A stretch of DNA of 5,563 bases from Muribaculaceae bacterium (GTDB lineage: Bacteria > Bacteroidota > Bacteroidia > Bacteroidales > Muribaculaceae): NCBI GenBank assembly GCA_029060585.1, contig JAIDTS010000506.1, forward strand, positions 1 to 5,563, read 5' to 3'. Numbering within the stretch: position 1 is the stretch's first letter; each line of letters opens with the position of its first letter. The notes under the pieces are model-generated. The model was not told where the DNA came from. It worked only from the letters and a program-made list of their open reading frames with translations, and did not search any database. Positions 1 through 5,300 of the stretch are shown here, piece by piece. The position numbers were made by a program, and so were the translations under genes.

Positions 1-138
1 GGCTTCATCGCCCAGGAGATGGGACGCGAGATCAACACACTTGGTTCCAAGGCCAACGACGCCGAGATGCAGAAGATCGTAGTCATGATGAAAGATGAGC
101 TTGAGCAGATCAAGGAACAGGTCTTGAATGTATTATGA
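1..138 (+). CDS. yicC: YicC-family endoribonuclease-like protein, C-terminal end (5' truncated by window edge)
   Basis: The left edge cuts this gene; 45 codons remain, ending in TGA at 136-138. The visible protein begins GFIAQEMGREINTLGSKAND and ends in an E/K/Q-rich helix, EQIKEQVLNVL. This is the usual C-terminal signature of the YicC family (DUF1732 end), in which a conserved FxxQEMxREINTxGSK stretch precedes a final helix. Members are regarded as stress-related proteins with endoribonuclease activity; that function comes from family knowledge and not from anything in this fragment. The stop overlaps the next start (ATGA, 135-138), so this gene and gmk are probably co-transcribed and translationally coupled. 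A yicC-gmk pairing is common in bacteria and supports the call. The N-terminal domain lies outside the window. Confidence 0.86.
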   Translation, partial: GFIAQEMGREINTLGSKANDAEMQKIVVMMKDELEQIKEQVLNVL

Positions 139-704
139 TTATGGATAAAGGAAAGATAATTGTGCTGTCGGCCCCGAGCGGGACTGGAAAGTCATCGATA
201 ATAAAGCGGCTCCTGGACTATCCCGAACTGCGGCTTGGTTTTTCCGTATCGGCCACTTCCCGCGCTCCCAGAGGAACGGAACAGCACGGCACTGAGTATT
301 ATTTCATATCTCACGAGGAGTTCATGCGCAGAGCGGAAGCCGGAGATTTTGTGGAGTGGGAAGAGGTCTATCCGGGGACGTGCTACGGCACTTTGAAAAG
401 CGAGGTAAAAAGGGTGACTGAGGCCGGCTGCAATCTGATCATGGATATCGACGTCAAGGGAGGTCTCAACGTAAAGAAGTGTTTCGGAGAGCAGGCGCTT
501 ACCATCTTCATTCTTCCTCCAAGTAAGGAAGAGCTTGAGCGCAGGCTGCGCGGACGGGGAACGGACGCGGAAGAAGTCATCCACAAACGCCTTGACAAGG
601 CCGACTACGAACTTAGCTTCGCGCCCCAGTTTGACGTAAGGGTTGTCAACGACGATCTAGACCGGGCAGTCGAGGAAGTGAAGAAACTTATCCTTGAAGA
701 TTGA
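135..704 (+). CDS. gmk: Guanylate kinase
   Basis: Cytosolic enzyme converting GMP and ATP to GDP and ADP, essential for guanine nucleotide supply and for salvage and recycling of (p)ppGpp and c-di-GMP products. The 189-residue product has full family length. A P-loop APSGTGKS lies at residues 13-20. The GMP-binding region has SVSATSRAPRGTE (37-49), GTEYYF (52-57), E73 and E76, and YGT (84-86). The conserved DIDVKGG (104-110) and the arginine-rich lid RRLRGRGTD (136-144) follow, and the helical end contains VNDDL (171-175). The start at 135 gives an ATGA overlap with yicC; a second in-frame ATG at 141 would remove only Met-Ile and is equally compatible with the family, so the exact start is open. 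No Shine-Dalgarno is visible. The gene is followed by a strong palindromic terminator; nadD, which I recall often following gmk in Bacteroides, is not here. Confidence 0.97.
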   Translation: MIMDKGKIIVLSAPSGTGKSSIIKRLLDYPELRLGFSVSATSRAPRGTEQHGTEYYFISHEEFMRRAEAGDFVEWEEVYPGTCYGTLKSEVKRVTEAGCNLIMDIDVKGGLNVKKCFGEQALTIFILPPSKEELERRLRGRGTDAEEVIHKRLDKADYELSFAPQFDVRVVNDDLDRAVEEVKKLILED

Positions 705-728
705 TCGCCCTGAAAAAGGATTGATCGC
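699..728 (+). repeat. 10-bp direct repeat at the gmk 3' end
   Basis: GATTGATCGC occurs at 699-708, spanning the gmk stop codon, and again at 719-728, running into the left arm of the terminator palindrome. The start-to-start distance is 20 bp. The repeat is exact, but with only two copies its significance is unclear; it may be a small local duplication. Confidence 0.5.
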
Positions 729-765
729 ATAAAAAAAGCATCGCGGCCGCGATGCTTTTTTTATG
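728..765. terminator. Bidirectional intrinsic terminator (perfect 38-bp palindrome)
   Basis: The two halves are exact reverse complements: CAT, seven A, GCATCGCGG, then CCGCGATGC, seven T, ATG. As RNA, the GC-rich stem GCATCGC/GCGATGC closes a GGCC loop and is followed by a run of seven U on either strand. It lies 23 bp after the gmk stop and 17 bp after the stop of the leftward wzc-like gene, exactly where a shared terminator for convergent genes is expected. The centre (743-750) is a GCGGCCGC NotI site, which follows from the palindrome and does not suggest cloning. Confidence 0.93.
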
Positions 766-782
766 TCTTGAGATGTTCTCCA

Positions 783-3158
783 TCAGTCTTTCTGGGCATA
801 GTAGCTTTTACCGGCTCCGTAGTGGCCATAGCCTCCAGCCCCTTCGGTGCCGTTTAGAAGCAGGCACATGTTGTTATACTCCTTGCTGCGGTAGACTTGC
901 TCAAGCTCGGAAAGGAGACCGCGCTCGAAGAGTCCGGCACGAAGGACGAAGATGGTATTGGTGCAGACAGTACTGAAGATGCGTCCGTCTGCGATCATCT
1001 GAATCGGAGGGCAGTCAATGAAGATTACGTCATATTCCTGACGAAGTTGCTCGATCATCGGAGCGAGACGTCCGTTCTCAAGAAGCTCTGTGGGGTTGGG
1101 AGGAGTTTTTCCGCCGGGGAGGATATCGAGGTTTTCATTCAGCCTACCTCTTACGATGGCCTGGCTGGCAGATACCTTTCCGAGGAGACACTGGGCCAGA
1201 CCTGCGTCGGGATTGCCGATAAACGAGGAAGACGAATTCCTGCGCATATCTCCGTCGATGACAAGCACCTTCTTGCCGCGTATTGCGAGCGACATGGCGA
1301 GATTGATCGCTATGAAGCTCTTTCCAGATCCGGGATTAAAGCTCGTCAGCATGACCACCGGACACTTCTCCTCTGCGTCAAGCATGAAGTTTAGGTTGGT
1401 GCGGACCACACGGTAAGCTTCATTGACAATATCACGGTTTCCTTGACTGACTACCACCATATGGTCCTTGTCGTCATATTTCTTTCTGTTGACTTTCGGT
1501 ATCTCTCCGAGGAACGGAATGCTTAGTCCCTTGAGGTCGTTCTTATCACGAACCTTAGTGTTGGAAACCTCACGAACATAGACCGTTCCTACAGGGATGG
1601 CCAGACCGAGGACAAAAGCAATCATCAGTATGCTTTTGGCATTTGGAGAGGAGGGTTCGGAATCACCGTTCGGGCGTGCGATAATGCGTGTATTGTAAGG
1701 AGTGAAAGCCTGGTTGAGCTGATTTTCCTCCTTTTTCTGCAATAGATAGAGATAGAGCGATTCCTTGACCTTCTGCTGGCGCTCTACACTGAGCAGATAG
1801 CGCGCCTGCTCCGGATTTGCTGAAAGATTTTTCTCAAACGACAGTTTTTCCTTGTTTACATTGTCGATTTCCTGCGAAAGAATCTTTATCTGATTGTCGA
1901 GAGAGGCGAGAATCGATGTCCGTGAGTCTTCTATCTGGGAGTCGATCGACTTGACGAGAGGGTTTTCCTCCGATGAACTCTCCACCATGGCGTTTCTGTT
2001 GCGCACCATGGCGTTGTGAGAAGCTATCTGGGTGTCGAGCACCTGATTCTTCATGCCGAGATTCGTAGGCAGTGTCTTGGAGGGACCGCTGTTTTTCTCT
2101 ATGTAGTCCTTTAGGTAGCGGGCCAACTGAAGGTCGTTTCGAAGCTCAAGGATGGCTTTGCGGGCGTTCTGCTCTTCCGTCAAGCTTATGGTAGCGCTCG
2201 TAATGAGGTCAGGAATCTGGTTTTCCGACTTGAAATCGGATATATCGGAATCTACATCGCTCAGTTCCTTGGATAGTGAGGTAAGACGTTCGTCGATAAA
2301 GTCGGAAGAAGCGAGTGCCACCTCGTTTTTACTAAGAATCCAGTCTTCGTTGTAGACCTGAATCATCGTATTGAGCACATCCTCAGCCCTCCGGGGGGAG
2401 CCGTCCATCACGGAGAGATCTACGATAGAGGCCTCCTTTCTGAACTCACTGACTGTAACCTTTGAGAGCCAAGACTTCACAGCGCCTTTGACCGATGAAC
2501 GGAAAACATTGATCGTATATGACTTGTCTTCATCTTCCTCCTTGTCCTTGCCGAAGAATGGTGTCTTCTCGATTTTGATCTTGCCGAGGGGCGTCATGAT
2601 GGACTCTCCGAATCTGTAAGGCTTCTTACTGTCGAAAGGCACTTTGTCTTCCTTCACTTTGAACTTGCTGAGAAAAATCTGACCTTTGTCATCTATCTTC
2701 ATCCTGAAGAATCCTCCTACATTTTCGGGCACGGTCTCGAAAGTGACGGTCACCGGAAGGTTGGAGCCGTAGAGGGTGGTCGCCCTCAGACCTTTTTTCA
2801 TGACGTAACTGGTCTGCAGGCCGAGCCTCTCCACCACCTGCGCCATAAGGTCGGGCGATTCGAAATAGGCCATCTCGTTGTAGAGATTGTTTGTGGCGTT
2901 TCCGATACCGAGGTCTGCAAACATGGCGAGTGCTGAAGTGGATCCGCTTTCAGCATCCTCCTTTATCTCCACTTGCGCCTCACGTTTATAGGTAAACGGC
3001 TTCCATGCCAGATACAGCACGGCAAGCCCGATGCACATAGTAAGAGAGAGGAGAATCCATCTCCACTGCTTGAGTATGGCGACAAAAAGTTCCCTCGGAG
3101 TAAGCTTCTGCTCTCCCAGGGAAGCGGATTTTGATGTCTTGTCGATGTTGGGTTCCAT
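783..3158 (-). CDS. wzc: Wzc-like tyrosine autokinase / polysaccharide co-polymerase
   Basis: A 791-residue inner-membrane protein expected to control chain length and export of capsular polysaccharide or exopolysaccharide and to autophosphorylate on tyrosine. Domains in order: a short cytoplasmic N-terminus; transmembrane helix 1 (about 34-52); a periplasmic Wzz-type domain with long coiled-coil regions (about 285-350 and 405-480) and a GNVR-like end (about 448-490); a proline-containing segment PNGDSEPSSPNAKS (496-509) into transmembrane helix 2 (about 510-528); and a cytoplasmic BY-kinase domain. The kinase has the oligomerisation motif EAYRVVR (580-586, ExxRxxR), Walker A FNPGSGKS (607-614, K613), Walker A' VLVIDGDMRR (631-640) and Walker B VIFIDCPP (711-718, D715). 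The C-terminal cluster holds only four tyrosines (777, 780, 786, 787). The kinase appears intact. An acidic loop, KDKEEDEDK (204-212), interrupts the periplasmic part. No Wza exporter, phosphatase or glycosyltransferase is adjacent. ATG start at 3158; the preceding DNA is A/T-rich without Shine-Dalgarno. Confidence 0.93.
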   Translation of the reverse strand: MEPNIDKTSKSASLGEQKLTPRELFVAILKQWRWILLSLTMCIGLAVLYLAWKPFTYKREAQVEIKEDAESGSTSALAMFADLGIGNATNNLYNEMAYFESPDLMAQVVERLGLQTSYVMKKGLRATTLYGSNLPVTVTFETVPENVGGFFRMKIDDKGQIFLSKFKVKEDKVPFDSKKPYRFGESIMTPLGKIKIEKTPFFGKDKEEDEDKSYTINVFRSSVKGAVKSWLSKVTVSEFRKEASIVDLSVMDGSPRRAEDVLNTMIQVYNEDWILSKNEVALASSDFIDERLTSLSKELSDVDSDISDFKSENQIPDLITSATISLTEEQNARKAILELRNDLQLARYLKDYIEKNSGPSKTLPTNLGMKNQVLDTQIASHNAMVRNRNAMVESSSEENPLVKSIDSQIEDSRTSILASLDNQIKILSQEIDNVNKEKLSFEKNLSANPEQARYLLSVERQQKVKESLYLYLLQKKEENQLNQAFTPYNTRIIARPNGDSEPSSPNAKSILMIAFVLGLAIPVGTVYVREVSNTKVRDKNDLKGLSIPFLGEIPKVNRKKYDDKDHMVVVSQGNRDIVNEAYRVVRTNLNFMLDAEEKCPVVMLTSFNPGSGKSFIAINLAMSLAIRGKKVLVIDGDMRRNSSSSFIGNPDAGLAQCLLGKVSASQAIVRGRLNENLDILPGGKTPPNPTELLENGRLAPMIEQLRQEYDVIFIDCPPIQMIADGRIFSTVCTNTIFVLRAGLFERGLLSELEQVYRSKEYNNMCLLLNGTEGAGGYGHYGAGKSYYAQKD
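1983..2015 (-). repeat. In-frame 12-bp duplication inside wzc
   Basis: CACCATGGCGTT occurs at 1983-1994 and 2004-2015, exactly 21 bp apart. On the coding strand this produces NAMV twice (residues 382-385 and 389-392), seven residues apart, in the linker between the coiled-coil stretches of the periplasmic domain. A seven-residue period fits heptad extension of a helix. It may be a small tandem duplication or chance. Confidence 0.55.
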
Positions 3159-3219
3159 AATTCGTATTACTAACTTGTAGAATAACGGATTTTCAAGGTT
3201 CTAATTATATGAATGGGCA

Positions 3220-3234
3220 CCAAAGACCCAAAGA
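3220..3234 (-). repeat. Tandem 7-mer next to predicted wzc transcription start
   Basis: Read on the minus strand, TCTTTGG occurs twice, 8 bp apart (plus-strand CCAAAGA at 3220-3226 and 3228-3234). It begins a few bases downstream of the candidate -7 box, so it would occupy roughly the first 15 transcribed bases. It could be an operator half-site pair or an initial-transcript feature; no regulator can be named. Confidence 0.4.
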
Positions 3235-3239
3235 TTTTA

Positions 3240-3271
3240 CAAAATTAGTAAAAAAAAACGAGATGTGCAAC
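3240..3271 (-). promoter_or_regulatory. Candidate Bacteroidota-type promoter for wzc
   Basis: On the minus strand a GTTG (plus 3268-3271) is followed after 20 bases by TAATTTTG (plus 3240-3247). This matches the Bacteroidota housekeeping consensus: (T)TTG near -33 and TAnnTTTG near -7. The spacer contains a run of nine T. Transcription would start near 3233-3236, giving an untranslated leader of about 75 bases before the ATG at 3158. The -33 box lacks the first T of TTTG, so the match is good but not perfect. The promoter implies wzc can be expressed independently of ruvX. Confidence 0.62.
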
Positions 3272-3286
3272 GTGCGTTTTACGTTG
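3268..3286. repeat. Inverted repeat CAACGT/ACGTTG overlapping the wzc -33 box
   Basis: CAACGT (3268-3273) and ACGTTG (3281-3286) are exact reverse complements around a 7-base loop. On the minus strand the hairpin is followed nine bases later by nine T, so it could be a weak ruvX terminator, although the T run is not adjacent to the stem. It also overlaps the predicted -33 element of wzc, so a protein-binding site is an alternative. Confidence 0.42.
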
Positions 3287-3304
3287 GACGGTGGACGGTG
3301 GACG
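3286..3304. repeat. 7-bp tandem repeat GGACGGT, 2.7 copies
   Basis: GGACGGT at 3286-3292 and 3293-3299 is followed by a partial GGACG at 3300-3304, ending two bases before the ruvX stop codon. It is more G-rich than the surrounding A/T-rich spacer. The copies are identical, which suggests recent slippage. It may belong to a dispersed intergenic repeat family, but that needs the rest of the genome. Confidence 0.7.
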
Positions 3305-3306
3305 AA

Positions 3307-3720
3307 TTATGTTCGGGATGAAAGATAGTCGTTGAGGATGATTGTGGCGGCGATTTCATCTACAAGTTCTTTGTCGCGGCGGGCCATACGCCTGAGACCT
3401 CCGTCAATCATCGCGCGGTGAGCAAGAGTGGAAGTGAAGCGTTCGTCATAACGCTCTATTTCCATCTCCGGCATTTCGCGACGCAGCTGCTTGAGGAATG
3501 GCTCTATATAGCGCGAACTCTCGGAAGGAGTGCCATCCATCTGTTTCGGAAGCCCGACTATGATCTTGTCTACCTGTTCTTTCGAGCAATAGTCTTTAAG
3601 GAAATTCATCAGGTCGCATGCCCGTACAGTGGTGAGGCCGTTGGCGCATATGCGCAGTGTGTCTGTCACTGCTATGCCGCACCGCTTGCGGCCATAGTCA
3701 ATAGCGAGGAATCGTCCCAC
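3307..3720 (-). CDS. ruvX: YqgF/RuvX-family Holliday junction resolvase-like nuclease (pre-16S rRNA nuclease)
   Basis: A 137-residue cytosolic protein of the RNase H-like YqgF fold, a usual family length. Members are implicated in 5'-end maturation of 16S rRNA and were earlier annotated as putative Holliday junction resolvases. Visible motifs: LAIDYGRKRCGIAVTD (5-20) carrying the first metal-binding acid D8; IIVGLPKQMDG (53-63); YDERFTS (91-97) with E93; and VDEIAATIIL (120-129) with D121, completing the acidic triad. The start is GTG at 3720: an in-frame stop lies at 3739-3741 with no ATG between, and starting there gives the expected MGRFLAIDYG. It lies in the same orientation as wzc but 148 bp from it, with a promoter in the gap, and 118 bp from the rubrerythrin terminator side, so it is probably its own short unit. 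I found no convincing promoter in front of it. Confidence 0.95.
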   Translation of the reverse strand: MGRFLAIDYGRKRCGIAVTDTLRICANGLTTVRACDLMNFLKDYCSKEQVDKIIVGLPKQMDGTPSESSRYIEPFLKQLRREMPEMEIERYDERFTSTLAHRAMIDGGLRRMARRDKELVDEIAATIILNDYLSSRT

Positions 3721-3731
3721 TCTATGAAAGA

Positions 3732-3752
3732 TTAAATATTAAATACTAAATA
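3732..3752. repeat. 7-bp A/T tandem repeat (TTAAATA type), 3 copies
   Basis: TTAAATA at 3732-3738, TTAAATA at 3739-3745 and CTAAATA at 3746-3752 form a near-perfect heptamer array directly upstream of the ruvX GTG start. The ruvX transcript or promoter must pass through it. It is low-complexity DNA, so the period may be partly fortuitous, but phasing by 7 bp could affect promoter flexibility or strength. Confidence 0.55.
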
Positions 3753-3770
3753 GTTAAAAAATGGCTAAAA

Positions 3771-3809
3771 CAAAAAAACACACTCTCTGCAAACTACAGG
3801 GAGTGTGTC
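3771..3809 (-). terminator. Intrinsic terminator of the rubrerythrin gene
   Basis: A 12-bp stem pairs 3778-3789 with 3797-3808, with one G-U type pair, and closes a 7-base loop at 3790-3796. On the minus strand it is followed by seven to eight T (plus-strand A tract 3772-3778), the classic Rho-independent arrangement. It begins 30 bases past the rubrerythrin stop and isolates that gene from ruvX. A smaller inverted repeat, ATCAAT/ATTGAT (3813-3829), sits between stop and terminator. Confidence 0.9.
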
Positions 3810-3838
3810 AATATCAATAATTCATTGATTTCTGCTGG

Positions 3839-4396
3839 TTACTTCTTGTCAGCGAAGAAACGCTGGTAGAGGCCATAGAATCCCTGGCCGTGACGAGCCT
3901 CGTCCTTAGCCATCTCATGAACTGTGTCGTGGATGGCGTCGAGGTTGGCGGCCTTAGCGTTCTTTGCGATACGCATCTTGTCTTCATTGGCTCCTGCCTC
4001 TGCGTGCATGCGCTTCTCAAGGTTGGTCTTCGTGTCCCATACCATGTCGCCGAGAAGTTCAGCGAACTTGGCAGCATGCTCAGCTTCCTCGAAAGCATAA
4101 CGCTTGAAGGCATCGGCCACCTCGGGATATCCTTCACGATCAGCCTGACGCGACATAGCGAGATACATACCTACCTCGGTGCATTCGCCCATGAAGTGAT
4201 TGTTGAGGTCTTTCTTCATTTCGTCGTCTACATCCTTAGCAACGCCTACTACATGTTCGGTGACGAACTTAAGGAGTTCTGCCTGATCGAGTTCTTTGAA
4301 CTTAGATGCGGGAGCGCCACACTGGGGGCATTTTTCGGGAGCGTTTTCGCCTTCTGCCACATATCCGCAGATGGTGCATATCCATTCTTTAGCCAT
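3839..4396 (-). CDS. rbr: Reverse-type rubrerythrin (rubredoxin domain first), peroxide-reducing
   Basis: A 185-residue cytosolic non-haem iron protein that reduces hydrogen peroxide to water with electrons from NAD(P)H through rubredoxin-type carriers; it protects anaerobes from oxygen. An N-terminal rubredoxin-like FeCys4 site comes from C7-x-x-C10 and C23-x-x-C26 (CTICG and CPQCG). A ferritin-like four-helix domain follows with E71/E74 in the first metal helix, EAEH (104-107) and EARH (166-169), together giving the two ExxH ligand sets of a diiron centre. Classical rubrerythrin has the rubredoxin domain at the C-terminus; this order marks the reverse rubrerythrin class. I chose the ATG at 4396 ([11 protein letters not shown]) because an extension would need a TTG at 4456 that falls in the likely promoter and adds 20 non-conserved residues. 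Monocistronic: own leader and strong terminator. Oxidative-stress control is likely, but no operator is recognisable. Confidence 0.95.
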   Translation of the reverse strand: MAKEWICTICGYVAEGENAPEKCPQCGAPASKFKELDQAELLKFVTEHVVGVAKDVDDEMKKDLNNHFMGECTEVGMYLAMSRQADREGYPEVADAFKRYAFEEAEHAAKFAELLGDMVWDTKTNLEKRMHAEAGANEDKMRIAKNAKAANLDAIHDTVHEMAKDEARHGQGFYGLYQRFFADKK

Positions 4397-4453
4397 ATTG
4401 ATTTCTTTTTTTATATTTAACTTGGTGATATATCTGCCTTCTCCTTGTGAGGG

Positions 4454-4490
4454 CAAAAATTAAACAACGTAAGACAAAGGAAGGTTCAAA
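4454..4490 (-). promoter_or_regulatory. Weak candidate promoter for rubrerythrin
   Basis: The 109-bp gap before rubrerythrin contains TAATTTTTG on the minus strand (plus 4454-4462), resembling the Bacteroidota -7 box TAnnTTTG with one extra base. TTTG elements lie 12 and 24 bases upstream (plus 4475-4478 and 4487-4490); neither spacing is ideal, so the exact boxes are uncertain. A start near 4448 would give a leader of about 50 bases. That leader contains AAGGAGAAGG (plus 4437-4446), Shine-Dalgarno-like in sequence but about 40 bases from the ATG and so not acting as one. Confidence 0.35.
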
Positions 4491-4506
4491 AAAAAATTAT
4501 TTTTTT
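4488..4506 (-). terminator. Possible weak A/T-only terminator after the RNA methyltransferase gene
   Basis: Immediately after the TGA stop the minus strand reads a run of A, then TAA, then nine T. An A/U-only hairpin followed by U could form, but it lacks a GC stem. It may slow polymerase or simply be A/T-rich spacer, and read-through into rubrerythrin is possible. Confidence 0.3.
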
Positions 4507-5300
4507 CATACAAGGGCATAAAACGCGATCGCCGCAGCTGCGGCTACATTGAGGGAGTCGACACCATGGCACATCGGAATCTTCACCACATAGTCTGCCG
4601 AATCGATGGTCTCTATCGGAAGCCCCTCCCCTTCCGTACCCATCACGATGGCAAGTTTCGGTTCCTTTTTAAGCACAGGATCCGAGATATCGACGGAATT
4701 ATGCCGCAGCGCCATGGCAACTGTCTTGAATCCGCAGCTCCTCAGCCGGTCGAGGCCTCCGTCGAGGCGTGTCCATGGAATGAGGAAGACGGATCCCATC
4801 GAGACTCTTACTGCCCTGCGGTTGAGCGGATCGCAGGTTGTAGGGGTCAGAAATACCGCGTCCATTCCAAGAGCTGCAGCAGAGCGGAAGATCGAGCCTA
4901 TGTTTGTAGTGTCGCTCACGTCATCGATCACCACTACCCTGCGCGAATTCCCACATAACTCTTCCACCGAAGGGAGTTTCGGACGCCGCATCGCGCAAAG
5001 CACTCCGCGTGTAAGTGTATAGCCCGTGATGGCGGCAAGCGTCTCCCGGCTCCCTGTATAGAGCGGCACGTCCGGCATGCGCGCTATTATATCCCTTGCA
5101 TCCCCAGCGATGTGACGATGCTCACAGAGAAGAGCCACCGGGGTAAGACCCGCGTCAAGAGCCACACGGATCACTTTCGGACTCTCTGCGATGAAAAGAC
5201 CTTCCTCGGGATTAAGAGAATTGCGAAGCTGAGCCTCCGTCAGCCTCGCAAATATCTTGATCCGAGGATCATTCACTGAAACGATCTCGACTGGCTCCAT
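4506..5300 (-). CDS. SpoU/TrmH-family RNA 2'-O-methyltransferase
   Basis: A 264-residue SPOUT-class enzyme predicted to transfer a methyl group from S-adenosylmethionine to a ribose 2'-OH in rRNA or tRNA. Numbering from the ATG at 5300: an N-terminal substrate-binding part (about 1-105) resembles the SpoU_sub_bind/L30-like region (LRNSLNPEEGLFIAESPKVI, 25-44). The C-terminal knot domain carries motif 1, NIGSIFR (133-139, with N133 and R139), motif 2, IVMGTEGEGLP (218-228), and motif 3, IPMCHGVDSLNVAAAAAIAF (241-260). All three catalytic/AdoMet motifs are intact. The ATG at 5300 shares one base with the ettA stop (TGATG); a GTG at 5303 would add one residue but is less likely. Coupling to ettA puts it with translation functions. 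The exact target nucleotide cannot be read from the sequence, so I give no symbol. Confidence 0.92.
   Translation of the reverse strand: MEPVEIVSVNDPRIKIFARLTEAQLRNSLNPEEGLFIAESPKVIRVALDAGLTPVALLCEHRHIAGDARDIIARMPDVPLYTGSRETLAAITGYTLTRGVLCAMRRPKLPSVEELCGNSRRVVVIDDVSDTTNIGSIFRSAAALGMDAVFLTPTTCDPLNRRAVRVSMGSVFLIPWTRLDGGLDRLRSCGFKTVAMALRHNSVDISDPVLKKEPKLAIVMGTEGEGLPIETIDSADYVVKIPMCHGVDSLNVAAAAAIAFYALV

Noticed and set aside
192..598. Minus-strand frames opposite gmk
   Set aside because: Antisense to essential, fully conserved guanylate kinase codons; no independent evidence.
743..750. NotI site GCGGCCGC as a sign of vector or cloning junction
   Set aside because: It is the natural centre of the terminator palindrome and the flanking genes are continuous chromosomal sequence.
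897..1394. Long plus-strand frame (165 codons) opposite the wzc kinase domain
   Set aside because: It lies wholly antisense to intact Walker motifs, has no recognisable family features and no start context; it is a codon-bias shadow.
3200..3233. Second promoter for wzc using TCTTTGGG as -33 and TATAATTA as -7
   Set aside because: The -7 box matches TAnnTTTG poorly; the TAATTTTG site with 20-base spacing is clearly better.
3890..4420. 176-codon plus-strand frame opposite rubrerythrin
   Set aside because: It is fully antisense to a complete, motif-confirmed gene; its hydrophobic composition is what antisense reading of the helical protein yields.
4397..4456. N-terminal extension of rubrerythrin from a TTG at 4456
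   Set aside because: It adds 20 non-conserved residues, starts at a rare codon inside the likely -7 element, and the ATG at 4396 gives the normal family N-terminus.
4566..5022. Two overlapping plus-strand frames opposite the RNA methyltransferase
   Set aside because: Both are antisense to the conserved SPOUT domain and have no family resemblance.
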